NCBI RefSeq assembly: GCF_042646125.1
Contig: NZ_JBHRSW010000007.1
Location: forward strand, 104,713-168,712
Direction of reading: 5' to 3'
DNA: 64,000 bases
Source: Glaciecola flavus
Lineage (GTDB): Bacteria > Pseudomonadota > Gammaproteobacteria > Enterobacterales > Alteromonadaceae
In this document: positions 18,916 to 26,678 of the stretch, piece by piece
Layout of the letters: each line of letters begins with the position of its first letter
Position numbering within the stretch: position 1 is the stretch's first letter
The notes under the pieces: model-generated
Seen by the model: only the letters and a program-made list of their open reading frames with translations
Told to the model about the DNA's origin: nothing
The model's database searches: none
Program-made: the position numbers and the translations under genes

Positions 18916-19245
18916 CTTAGCGGCCTTTGATCTGATACGGTCTCGGCAACACTGCTTGCTACTTCTCGATAGTGCTAAGGTCTCATAACTATCGTCATTA
19001 ATTTTGCTTGGATATACAAACTGATTCTAAAGTAAATAGCAGTATTGGTGGATAAAGAGTGAGAAAGAAATTGTTGTGTTAAATAGATAGGTAGTGTTTT
19101 CTTAAAATTTAGGTGCATAAACCAAAGTCGTGTTAAAAGCCCTTCCAAAATGGCTCAACACAGGCCGTCATGGCTTTGGCGTTTTGATTTGTGTATCTAA
19201 AGTGACATTAGGAACATTGCCAATACTAATAACGGAGTTGTGTTT
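18916..19245. other. Intergenic region, nothing specific seen
   Basis: About 330 bp between two genes on the plus strand. No hairpin with a T-run, repeat or RNA gene was recognised. It must carry the promoter of the gene at 19246. Confidence 0.35.
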
Positions 19246-19611
19246 ATGGATCTACTATTGCCTGAAAGTGTGCGAAGTTTGTTTGAAAAAATTAAGGTCA
19301 ATAGATTTTGGTGGGATGGGGTACAGGTTAACATACCCATGCACTGTGTATATGCCGTCATTCCTAACCCAGTGGCCGATCACTATACTGACATCTCAGG
19401 TTTTAACGTACCCATACTCGTGCTGGGCAACTATAACGTCCCAATTTGGGATCCGATGCACAAAAAGATTGAAAAAATGCCAAAATACGCCATAGTACTG
19501 ATTCATCAAGAAGGTCAAAAGTTTGGTCTGTATGCATATCCATCTGATTGTTTGGATGAGTCATTCGAATTAAGTTATGATGAATGGTTTAAGCGTCAAA
19601 AGCTGTTATAA
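19246..19611 (+). CDS. Hypothetical protein, faintly CheW-like
   Basis: 121 aa, soluble, no signal peptide. The middle reads like a CheW beta-fold: a short strand, then PILVLGNYNVPIWDP where CheW has its GxxxxRGxxxPVxDL motif, then KYAIVLIHQEGQKFGLYAYP where CheW has a strand pair ending in GLxVD. The key arginine is absent. This is pattern resemblance only. ATG at 19246 is supported by GGAG eight bases upstream. Confidence 0.55.
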   Translation: MDLLLPESVRSLFEKIKVNRFWWDGVQVNIPMHCVYAVIPNPVADHYTDISGFNVPILVLGNYNVPIWDPMHKKIEKMPKYAIVLIHQEGQKFGLYAYPSDCLDESFELSYDEWFKRQKLL

Positions 19612-19666
19612 AGCAAATATTCTCTTCAATTATTTCTGGATTCTAAAATACCGCTAAGGTTACTGC

Positions 19667-20179
19667 TTGAATTATCATCTCATATTTGCTGAGTGCTTGG
19701 GTGCACTCGCAGTGATTCTTAATTTTATTGGTTATCGTCAGCACGATCTGAATAAATATTTACTTATTTCAGCAGCGGCGCTAGCCTGCTTGAGTGCACA
19801 TTTTTTTATGATAAATGCATTGGCTGCGGGGATCAGTTGTGCACTTGCATGTAGCAGAAATATTATTGCCTTGTACTATCGTGGTAATCCCATTTTAGTG
19901 TTTTTTGTATTAGCAAACATCGCGTTTTTCTCTTATGAGTGGTGGTGGTTGGGAAGTGAATGGGTAATATTCATTGCATATGCCAGTTCACTGATTTTTA
20001 CGATTGGTTCTATTGTTTTAACCAGCGCTAAACGCGTAAAGCAGTGGTTTATTTTTGCTGAAGGTCTTGGACTAATGTATTCGATATTGGTAGGCAGTAT
20101 TTTCGGGACGGTCTTTAATACATGCAACTTAATCAGTATTTTTTATAGCCTGTATAAAAGTCGCCACAATAAAGCTTAA
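19667..20179 (+). CDS. YgjV-family inner-membrane protein
   Basis: 170 aa, almost wholly hydrophobic with about six membrane segments. The opening AECLGALAVILNFIGYRQ and the repeat-like AEGLGLMYSILVGSIFGTVFN near the end are typical of the YgjV family, possibly two related halves. Function unknown. The start appears to be TTG, with AAGG eight bases before it. Ends just before a bidirectional terminator. Confidence 0.75.
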   Translation: MNYHLIFAECLGALAVILNFIGYRQHDLNKYLLISAAALACLSAHFFMINALAAGISCALACSRNIIALYYRGNPILVFFVLANIAFFSYEWWWLGSEWVIFIAYASSLIFTIGSIVLTSAKRVKQWFIFAEGLGLMYSILVGSIFGTVFNTCNLISIFYSLYKSRHNKA

Positions 20180-20196
20180 TAGATAATTACAGACAT

Positions 20197-20228
20197 AAAA
20201 AAAAACTGGCATATGCCAGCTTTTTTTA
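20197..20228. terminator. Bidirectional terminator
   Basis: A-tract, then the perfect palindrome CTGGCATATGCCAG (20206-20219), then a T-tract. It works in both directions and separates the converging ygjV-like and exbD genes. Confidence 0.88.
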
Positions 20229-20243
20229 TTTTGATTTGCGTGT

Positions 20244-20648
20244 TTAGTCTTTTTTGACCAAAACGGAAACGTTTTGTATGCCGGCAATTTTTACCTGATC
20301 CATGACCTGCACAACAATGCCATGATCGGTATCTTCGTGAGCCTGAATAGCGGCAGTATCTGTGTCATTTTCTGCTAGGTAAGTTTGTGAGTTAGCCACT
20401 ACACGGCGAATATCAACAATACGTCCACCCATTTGAATTTGACCATTGGCATCGATGCGTATGGACAATGCTTTTGAAGGCTGATTATTGTTTTGATTAT
20501 CTTTAGGTCTATTCGCCATCAAACCACGCTCTGATGAGAAGGTTGTGGTTACGATGAAGAATATTAACATTATAAACACGATGTCTAACATCGGGGTCAT
20601 ATCAATTTGCGCGTCGTCATCTGAGGCTGTGTGTTTTTTTCTCTTCAT
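20244..20648 (-). CDS. ExbD/TolR-family protein
   Basis: 134 aa with the classical architecture: short basic cytoplasmic N-terminus, one membrane helix that carries the conserved aspartate (MTPMLDIVFIMLIFFIV) and a periplasmic domain. These proteins couple the proton motive force to TonB- or Tol-type energisers together with an ExbB/TolQ partner. No exbB, tonB or tolQ gene is next to it here, so it stands alone or serves a complex encoded elsewhere. The linker is unusually rich in Asn/Gln (KDNQNNNQP). Confidence 0.88.
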   Translation of the reverse strand: MKRKKHTASDDDAQIDMTPMLDIVFIMLIFFIVTTTFSSERGLMANRPKDNQNNNQPSKALSIRIDANGQIQMGGRIVDIRRVVANSQTYLAENDTDTAAIQAHEDTDHGIVVQVMDQVKIAGIQNVSVLVKKD

Positions 20649-20775
20649 TTTCCAGCTCTTTTTTCTATTCGATAATATTTATAGTATAACTATTCCGGTA
20701 CAAAAGCATAGAGCTAAGTGTTAAAAACTTTGCACTAATTTTGATTTTTCTCAGTCAACAAAGATATAAAGACAG

Positions 20776-21297
20776 CTACTGCGTGTATTCTTCGACAATC
20801 TGAGTACACCATTGTTGAATGCGCTCATGCGACAAATCAAATTGGTTTTCGTCATCAAGACTTAAACCCACAAAATACGTTTGGTCTGCTGTCAAGGCTT
20901 TTGACGCAGCGAATTCGTAACCTTCGTTAGGCCAATAGCCGATAATATCAGCGTCCAGCGCGACAACTTCATCATGCAACATACCCAAAGCATCTTGAAA
21001 CCAATCAGCGTAACCCAGTTGGTCACCAAGGCCATAAATCGCTACTTTTTTGCCTGTTAGCTGCAATGAACGAATGTCATCCCAGGTTGATTCCCAGTCT
21101 TCTTGTAACTCGCCAAAGTCCCAAGTTGAGATACCAAAGACAATGAAATCAAATTCTTCACACTTTTTTAGCGCGGTATCTTTGATATTGAACATAGGGA
21201 TTGTTTGCGCGGTCAGAGTATGCAGAGTTTCTTGAATTTTCTCTCCCGCCATCTCTGTATAGCAGGTAGTGGAGCCGTAAAAAATCGCGATACGCAT
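20776..21297 (-). CDS. fldB: Flavodoxin FldB
   Basis: 173 aa, the same length as E. coli FldB and closely similar: FYGSTTCYTEMA phosphate loop, TWDFGELQEDWES, YGLGDQLGYADWF and GYWPNEGYEF FMN-binding loops. It is a low-potential electron carrier in the cytoplasm. Only 6 bp separate it from the phosphatase gene upstream on the same strand, so they are probably co-transcribed, though no functional link is obvious. Confidence 0.94.
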   Translation of the reverse strand: MRIAIFYGSTTCYTEMAGEKIQETLHTLTAQTIPMFNIKDTALKKCEEFDFIVFGISTWDFGELQEDWESTWDDIRSLQLTGKKVAIYGLGDQLGYADWFQDALGMLHDEVVALDADIIGYWPNEGYEFAASKALTADQTYFVGLSLDDENQFDLSHERIQQWCTQIVEEYTQ

Positions 21298-21303
21298 GTT
21301 ATT

Positions 21304-23199
21304 TTAGTCTTGTGTTTGTTGAGTAAATTCAACCGTGCTGCCATCAGCACAAATTAATTTACATGTTTGTTCGGTGCCATCTTCGCTTAGCTGCAGTAAA
21401 CCAAGGGCACAAGCGTTTACAACATCGCCATGCTGGTTCTCTGGCTGGCGTTGCTTGACCGACATGTTTCTGCGTTGTGTCAAAAAGTTTAAAGGTGAAC
21501 GATGCCCGTATAACAATCGGTTGCAGCGGTCGAAAAAATTAATAAGTTTTTGTGGGAACTGGTTGTGAATGCCAGAGCAAGTAAATTGCACGATCTTAGG
21601 ACTGTTCCGACGAAAGCGCAAAGACACATCGTATACAAAAGAGTAGTGTACGTCGCCTGACAAAATAATGAAATTTGGTGGAGTTTTTATATGCCTAAAC
21701 ACATTCAGCATCACACTTGCTGTACCTTTGTGTGCCATCCAGTTTTCGGCGTCGACCATTAAGGCGCCACCAAATGCCGTAAAAATACGCTGTACCGTTT
21801 CGATAAACTTGACACCGTAAACTGGTGCTGCTGAGACCATAATCACTGATTGTTTACCCATTATGTTCTGCTGAAGTTCGCATAAGCCCTCCCAGTCCAT
21901 TAGACCAGACGGTTTGTTTGGGTTAGATTCGCTGCGCCAACGCTGTGTGCGAGTATCCAGTACATGGATAGGCGGTGATGTGGACAAATTATAATGCCAT
22001 TGGTCAAAGTCAAAGAGCTGCGTCAAAAATGCTTGATGATTTTTTATTCCATCTTCAGTAAAAGTTTGGTTTGCAGCCTCAATCAATGGCGTTAGTTTTT
22101 GCTTTGGGTTGCCAATGCCTTGGCATAAAAAATACGCGCAAATTGCGTTGCCAACGATTTGTCGTGAGTAGGGGTTGCCATAAACTTGTTCTTCCCAACC
22201 GCGCGTTAGATTCCAGTCATCGGTAACATCGTGGTCATCAAATATCATGTAAACAGGCACGTGTGCTAGTGCCTTTTCGACGGCAGGTAAACTTTCGACG
22301 AACGCTTCAATGTTTTGTTTTTCTTTGTTGTAGCGCTCTATATACTCCGGTTTTAATTGTGGTGGATGCAAATCAATGAATGACCACAGCCTAGAAGACC
22401 AAGACAAAAGATACAGCGCTAACATTTCATTTAAGGCGATCAGGTGATTATCGGCATTAACAGAGGTAAAAACCGGCTTTTGCTTGGCTTTAAAGAATGC
22501 TTTTGACAAATCCTTGTTTCCCTCGGTTTTGGGCAAAAGCAACGCGCGTTCGTAAAAACAATGCGCGTGACCGAGAAGATCTGCAGATGACGCTATCGTA
22601 CTGCCTGAGATATCCTCATGAAATAGTCCAAGCAAAGTGATAGTTTGTTGAATGGCGTGCAGCATTGGACCGGCAACATCATCAATATAGACTTGGTCAC
22701 CGGTCATTAATACGAGATCCGGAATATCCTGTTTGGCTTGAGTAGGAGAAACTAAGTTCGCGAGTTGGGGTAGTGCGTCTTTTGCATAGTGGTGAGCTTT
22801 TCTGCACGAACCATGAATGACATTTGTTAACTTGTTTGCGAAAAGAAAACTAAAACGAGGGAGAGTTGAGCCTTGATTTTCGTATGTGAGCGCTGGCAGT
22901 AAAGCGCTTAGCTCACCTTGTTCAGATATATTGAGGTCGTAATAATATCGACTACCACCGCATAGTTTGTTTTTGCCTAGTTCAGCGGTAAATAGGTGGA
23001 TATAACAGGCTTCTCCAATAGGCCAAGAAAGCTGTTCTGTGCACTTGAGTGTGATAGATTCATGTGCTTCGTCAAACAGTAATAAACTGGCCTGAATTGC
23101 TCGTGTACTTACCAGCCAAACATTAAAGCTGCTCGCCGTTGTATCTCTTAATATTGGCCCGGCAATGATAAGGGGGAGAGACTGCATTTGAAGTGGCAA
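21304..23199 (-). CDS. PhoD-like metallophosphatase
   Basis: 631 aa. Metal-binding motifs of the PhoD/calcineurin-like superfamily occur in order: MTGDQVYIDDVA, MIFDDHDVTDDWN and ILSGDVHYSF. No signal peptide is seen, so it may act in the cytoplasm, unlike secreted PhoD. This subgroup occurs in marine gammaproteobacteria; substrate unknown, probably a phosphodi- or monoester. Upstream partner of fldB. The start is taken as ATG 23199; in-frame alternatives are few. Confidence 0.82.
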   Translation of the reverse strand: MPLQMQSLPLIIAGPILRDTTASSFNVWLVSTRAIQASLLLFDEAHESITLKCTEQLSWPIGEACYIHLFTAELGKNKLCGGSRYYYDLNISEQGELSALLPALTYENQGSTLPRFSFLFANKLTNVIHGSCRKAHHYAKDALPQLANLVSPTQAKQDIPDLVLMTGDQVYIDDVAGPMLHAIQQTITLLGLFHEDISGSTIASSADLLGHAHCFYERALLLPKTEGNKDLSKAFFKAKQKPVFTSVNADNHLIALNEMLALYLLSWSSRLWSFIDLHPPQLKPEYIERYNKEKQNIEAFVESLPAVEKALAHVPVYMIFDDHDVTDDWNLTRGWEEQVYGNPYSRQIVGNAICAYFLCQGIGNPKQKLTPLIEAANQTFTEDGIKNHQAFLTQLFDFDQWHYNLSTSPPIHVLDTRTQRWRSESNPNKPSGLMDWEGLCELQQNIMGKQSVIMVSAAPVYGVKFIETVQRIFTAFGGALMVDAENWMAHKGTASVMLNVFRHIKTPPNFIILSGDVHYSFVYDVSLRFRRNSPKIVQFTCSGIHNQFPQKLINFFDRCNRLLYGHRSPLNFLTQRRNMSVKQRQPENQHGDVVNACALGLLQLSEDGTEQTCKLICADGSTVEFTQQTQD

Positions 23200-23285
23200 T
23201 TAATTGTATTTCACGGCTTGGTTATCTATGCGTTATAGCATAACATGCTGAGACTATTAGAAAAGTGCTGGTGCTAGATTTAATA

Positions 23286-24386
23286 ATGAATAAAAGTAAA
23301 TCAATCTTTGCGTGCTGCATGATCATGAGTCTCCTTGGGTGCTCGTCTCTGCCGCAAGTCAATACCCTACAAGGAAAGTGGATTCTCGAAAAAGACGGTA
23401 GCACAATGCTCAATCCTCAGACGTCTGGCTTGGTTATGAAGGATGGCGTACTTTATTCGGTTTCCGATGCCAGCGCGGATGAGAGTCAAATAAAACGGCT
23501 GCATATGATCGATCCCAATTCCGCCCGTGTGATCAACAAATCGGAAGGGATGGCTTTTGATGAGTTCGTTAAAAATTCATGTTTTTACAGCTACTTGGCG
23601 GGAGAGCCAGATTATGAAGCATTAGTACCTGATCCTTATCTGGACGATGCATGGATTTGGGTAACGGAAGATGCGAGCCGAGGCGAACCGTTGAGTGGGG
23701 AATGTCAGCGTCAATATGGCGATTCAAATTCAACCACTTACCCGACTTTGTTGGTGCGCTTGGTTCAGGAAGGTGATGCTTTGCGTGTAATTGGTGTCAG
23801 ACCACTTCAATTTGATACACATGACGGCTTAGCTGATTTGCCAAATGACGGAATTGAAGGTCTAGCGTTGACCAAAGATAAAAAACTGTTGTTGGGTCTC
23901 GAAAAAGATGGTGCGGGGCAACCTCGCGTATTCAGTGTTACTCTGTCTTCAGATTTTTTTGATAGCTTGTTATTTGCAAGGGTTAAGGATGCTGGGCTTA
24001 AACTGCCAACATTTGATAGTGGTAGTCACCCTATTAACGGTATGGATGTGTTTTATCGCTCAAATGGCGATGGTTATTTAGTCGCGGCGGCAAGAAACGA
24101 CAATGAACTTTGGATCATAGATCTCCAAAAGCAAAAGGAGACAGTAATCGTCCCTCTTGAGTTTTTTGCTCCGTCAAACACCAGTCAGAATTGTGCTGCC
24201 TTTCATTTGATGGATAACGCATCGTTGGAGGGGGTTGCCATTGCCGATGGTACGATTTATTTGGTTAATGATCCGTGGAAAGAAAACTATCACAAAAATC
24301 TCGTCTGCCCCCAAGACAAAACCGCCTATGATAGATTTTCTCCCTTGTTGTTTCAGCTAGCAATTGATGATGCTTGGTTTAACTAG
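23286..24386 (+). CDS. Lipoprotein with phytase-like/SdiA-regulated beta-propeller
   Basis: 366 aa. ATG at 23286 gives a lipoprotein signal with lipobox SLLGC. The mature chain shows propeller-like repeats, with LPNDGIEGLALTKDKKLLLGLEKDG, SHPINGMDVFYRSNGDGYLVAAARND and NASLEGVAIADGTIYLVND, which resemble the esterase-like phytase and SdiA-regulated families. Catalytic activity cannot be judged. An in-frame GTG at 23265 is possible but gives a less regular leader. The stop codon lies within a copy of the AGGGTCTGT repeat. Confidence 0.7.
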   Translation: MNKSKSIFACCMIMSLLGCSSLPQVNTLQGKWILEKDGSTMLNPQTSGLVMKDGVLYSVSDASADESQIKRLHMIDPNSARVINKSEGMAFDEFVKNSCFYSYLAGEPDYEALVPDPYLDDAWIWVTEDASRGEPLSGECQRQYGDSNSTTYPTLLVRLVQEGDALRVIGVRPLQFDTHDGLADLPNDGIEGLALTKDKKLLLGLEKDGAGQPRVFSVTLSSDFFDSLLFARVKDAGLKLPTFDSGSHPINGMDVFYRSNGDGYLVAAARNDNELWIIDLQKQKETVIVPLEFFAPSNTSQNCAAFHLMDNASLEGVAIADGTIYLVNDPWKENYHKNLVCPQDKTAYDRFSPLLFQLAIDDAWFN

Positions 24387-24395
24387 GGTCTGTGA
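24383..24395. repeat. Half copy of the CTAGGGTCTGT repeat
   Basis: AACTAGGGTCTGT overlaps the stop codon of the preceding lipoprotein gene. It matches one arm of the palindrome at 30002-30036; the second arm is not seen here. Confidence 0.45.
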
Positions 24396-24443
24396 ATAAG
24401 ATGAGAGTCTGCAGAAGTTAAACTGAGCCTATCATTTGCCGCT

Positions 24444-24980
24444 TTATGCCTTAAGTCTTTTCGCAAAGGTTTTCTTGAACTTTGCGAGTTTTGGGGCAAC
24501 GACCATGTTGCAGTAAACATTTTCAGGATTATTGTTAAAGTAATCCTGGTGATAGTCCTCTGCCTGAAAATAAGACGATAGTGCTTTGACTTCAGTGACG
24601 ATGGGTGCCAAGTATATCTCTTCGTCACGCATTTCTTTCAAGATTGCTTCAGCCTCTTCTTTTTGTTCATTTGAGGTATAATAGATTCCTCCTCTGTATT
24701 GCGTGCCAATATCATTACCTTGGCGGTTGAGTTGAGTCGGGTCATGCAAGGCAAAAAAAATTTCGAGTATTTCTCTACGCGAAATAATATTTGTGTCAAA
24801 ACTCACTTGCACAACTTCAGCATGGCCAGTATTACCTGTACAAACTGCTTCATAAGTAGGGTTCTCTGTGTCGCCATTAGCGTACCCAGAAAAAGCACTG
24901 ATCACGCCTTCAATTTGGTTAAATGCTGATTCGATACACCAAAAACATCCGCCCGCTAGGGTTATGCGCTCTTCTGACAT
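24444..24980 (-). CDS. msrA: Peptide methionine sulfoxide reductase A
   Basis: 178 aa. The catalytic motif GGCFWCIESAF is at residues 10-20, followed by VVQVSFD and HDPTQLNRQGNDIGTQYRGG, all hallmarks of MsrA. It reduces methionine-S-sulfoxide in oxidised proteins using thioredoxin. No signal peptide, so cytoplasmic. Divergent from the DCC-family gene; foldback element A lies between the two. Confidence 0.96.
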   Translation of the reverse strand: MSEERITLAGGCFWCIESAFNQIEGVISAFSGYANGDTENPTYEAVCTGNTGHAEVVQVSFDTNIISRREILEIFFALHDPTQLNRQGNDIGTQYRGGIYYTSNEQKEEAEAILKEMRDEEIYLAPIVTEVKALSSYFQAEDYHQDYFNNNPENVYCNMVVAPKLAKFKKTFAKRLKA

Positions 24981-25085
24981 AGGGTTTTCCTGCCTGTAAT
25001 ATATTACTTACAGAAGTGTGTACACCAATATCAATTTTCAAGTCATCTGTTTAACAATATTTGTAGTATATACCTTTGTTAAGCG

Positions 25086-25225
25086 CACGGCGGGATATAC
25101 TCGGTAGGTCACCCTCCTTTGTCGCAAAATTTATTTTTCAGGGATGAAAAATCAAAGTGTATATAGATATACTCGCAGCGGATTTGCGACAAAGGAGGGT
25201 GACCTACCGAGTATGTCCCGCCGTG
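25086..25225 (+). mobile_element. Foldback element A (140 bp, long inverted repeat)
   Basis: Arms of 43 bp (25086-25128 and 25183-25225), from CACGG to CCGTG, pair at 42 of 43 positions, the one exception being a T-G wobble. The 54-bp centre contains two smaller palindromes: ATTTTTCA/TGAAAAAT and GTATAT/ATATAC. The central 46 bases (25134-25179) match element B at 41 positions and element C at 36, without gaps. The outer flanks, TTGTTAAGCG and ATTTTTAGCA, agree at 6 of 10 positions, perhaps a decayed target duplication. No coding capacity. Lies between the divergent msrA and DCC genes. Confidence 0.82.
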
Positions 25226-25285
25226 ATTTTTAGCATCATCTAGCTGCGAAGAACAGTGTTATTTCAGATAAATAGGGAAGGGCAT

Positions 25286-25678
25286 ATGGCTTTTACAATT
25301 TTTTATGATGGCAAATGCCCACTGTGTGTAAAAGAAATGCAGCATTTAATTCGAAAAGACAAGGAAAATAACCTGCAGTTTGAAAACATACATGCAGGTG
25401 ATTTTAGCCGAAAATTTCCTGACCTAGACATTAATGAGCTTGACGCACGCATTCATGGTATTGATGAAAACGGCAAGCTTTACATTGGTTTGGATGTGAC
25501 ACACAAAGCGTGGAGTTTAGTTGGTGTGGGGTGGCTGTATGCGCCGCTGCGGTGGCCTCTACTTCGTTGGTTCGCGGATAAAGCTTATCTGGTGTTCGCT
25601 AAGCATCGATACAAGCTCTCTTTTTGGATAACAGGCAAAAAACGTTGTGAAGATAACTGCGAGATCAAATTGAAATGA
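25286..25678 (+). CDS. DCC-family thiol-disulfide oxidoreductase (DUF393)
   Basis: 130 aa with the family signature FYDGKCPLCVKEMQHL near the N-terminus, where the CxxC is the presumed redox site, and the typical GLDVTHKAWSLVGVGWLYAPLRWP. A probable thioredoxin-like fold; partners are unknown. AGGGAAGGG just before the ATG at 25286 fixes the start. The stop overlaps the start of the following SDR gene (ATGA), so the two form an operon. Confidence 0.85.
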   Translation: MAFTIFYDGKCPLCVKEMQHLIRKDKENNLQFENIHAGDFSRKFPDLDINELDARIHGIDENGKLYIGLDVTHKAWSLVGVGWLYAPLRWPLLRWFADKAYLVFAKHRYKLSFWITGKKRCEDNCEIKLK

Positions 25679-26406
25679 GTCAAAAACGTGTTTTAGTGGT
25701 AGGTGCAAGTGGTGGTATTGGCCGCGCAGTAGTCGACAATTTATCAAAAGATCCTAGCTATACCGCGATTAATGCAGTATCGCGTCAAAAAAAGCTTCAT
25801 CATACTGATACACGGGTAACGCATATTGCGCTTGACAGTAACGAAGAAGCAATCGCTAGTTTTATTCAACAGATAAAAGGCATGGGGGAGCGATTTCATG
25901 CTGTCTATATTTGCACAGGTGTTTTGCACACTGGTGGAGACGGTAAACTTAAACCTGAAAAAAGACTGGAAGATATGCATGAGGTACAGTTTTTGGAGTA
26001 TTTTCGAATTAACACCGTGTTGCCCTCACTCTGGCTGAAGCATCTTGTGAACGTCATGCACAAAGACTATGCGGTAATCGCGCTAATTACTGCCAGAGTA
26101 GGCAGTATTGAAGACAATCATTTAGGTGGTTGGTATGGCTACAGAAGTTCCAAAGCTGCCTTAAATATGGTGATTAAAAGTGCTGCCGTAGAATACGCCA
26201 GACGCAGCCCGAATACACGACTACTAAGCTATCATCCTGGAACGGTTGATACGGGTCTATCAAAACCCTTTCAATCAAGAGTCAAACCAGAGAAGCTTTT
26301 TACCCCTGCATTTACCGCAAACCAACTTGTTGCGCTCACACAAGCACTTGAGCTTGAAGATTCTCCTTACTTTTTGGATTGGGCTGGAAAGCCTATTCCT
26401 TGGTAA
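25675..26406 (+). CDS. Short-chain dehydrogenase/reductase
   Basis: 243 aa. Cofactor loop VGASGGIGRAV at residues 9-19, then ALITARVGS and the catalytic YRSSK at about 158-162 (Tyr-x3-Lys), with PGTVDTGLSKPF after it, as in the CsgA/sniffer-like SDRs. Probably NADP(H)-dependent; substrate unknown. Translationally coupled to the DCC gene upstream. Confidence 0.88.
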   Translation: MSQKRVLVVGASGGIGRAVVDNLSKDPSYTAINAVSRQKKLHHTDTRVTHIALDSNEEAIASFIQQIKGMGERFHAVYICTGVLHTGGDGKLKPEKRLEDMHEVQFLEYFRINTVLPSLWLKHLVNVMHKDYAVIALITARVGSIEDNHLGGWYGYRSSKAALNMVIKSAAVEYARRSPNTRLLSYHPGTVDTGLSKPFQSRVKPEKLFTPAFTANQLVALTQALELEDSPYFLDWAGKPIPW

Positions 26407-26529
26407 GGCTAGGATATTCAACATACTTTTTGAAGCTAGTGTTACATGCTCAAATTGAGGGGCAGACATTTGTATAGATGCTTGCTACCATCACATTGAA
26501 ATAAATAAAAATTCAAAACGCTTACAGTT

Positions 26530-26641
26530 CCTTCACCTGTAATTCTGGCATTAACAAAGCCTGAAAGGCAAGGAAGCCTTTTAGGAGTCCCCATGGAAGG
26601 GTTTATGACGACTTTGTTAATGGCAGATTTACAGGTGAAGG
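26530..26641. repeat. Foldback repeat D (112 bp)
   Basis: Arms 26530-26559 and 26612-26641 (CCTTCACCTGTAA... and ...TTACAGGTGAAGG) pair at 28 of 30 positions. The centre holds a second hairpin, CCTGAAAGGC-AAGGAA-GCCTTTTAGG (26560-26585), and a short CCCCATGG/AAGGG motif. It is not related to elements A-C by eye. It ends 37 bp before the symporter start codon, so it would be part of that leader. No direct repeat flanks it. Confidence 0.75.
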
Positions 26642-26678
26642 CAATATAAGTTAAAAAAATAATAAATAAGGATGGCTG

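Noticed and set aside
24383..24628. 81-codon minus-strand frame inside msrA
   Set aside because: Out-of-frame shadow of msrA, which has full catalytic motifs in the other frame.
26530..26641. Integron attC site or CRISPR-like repeat
   Set aside because: No integrase or gene cassettes nearby, single unit, arms pair over the full length unlike attC with its bulges, and no spacer pattern.
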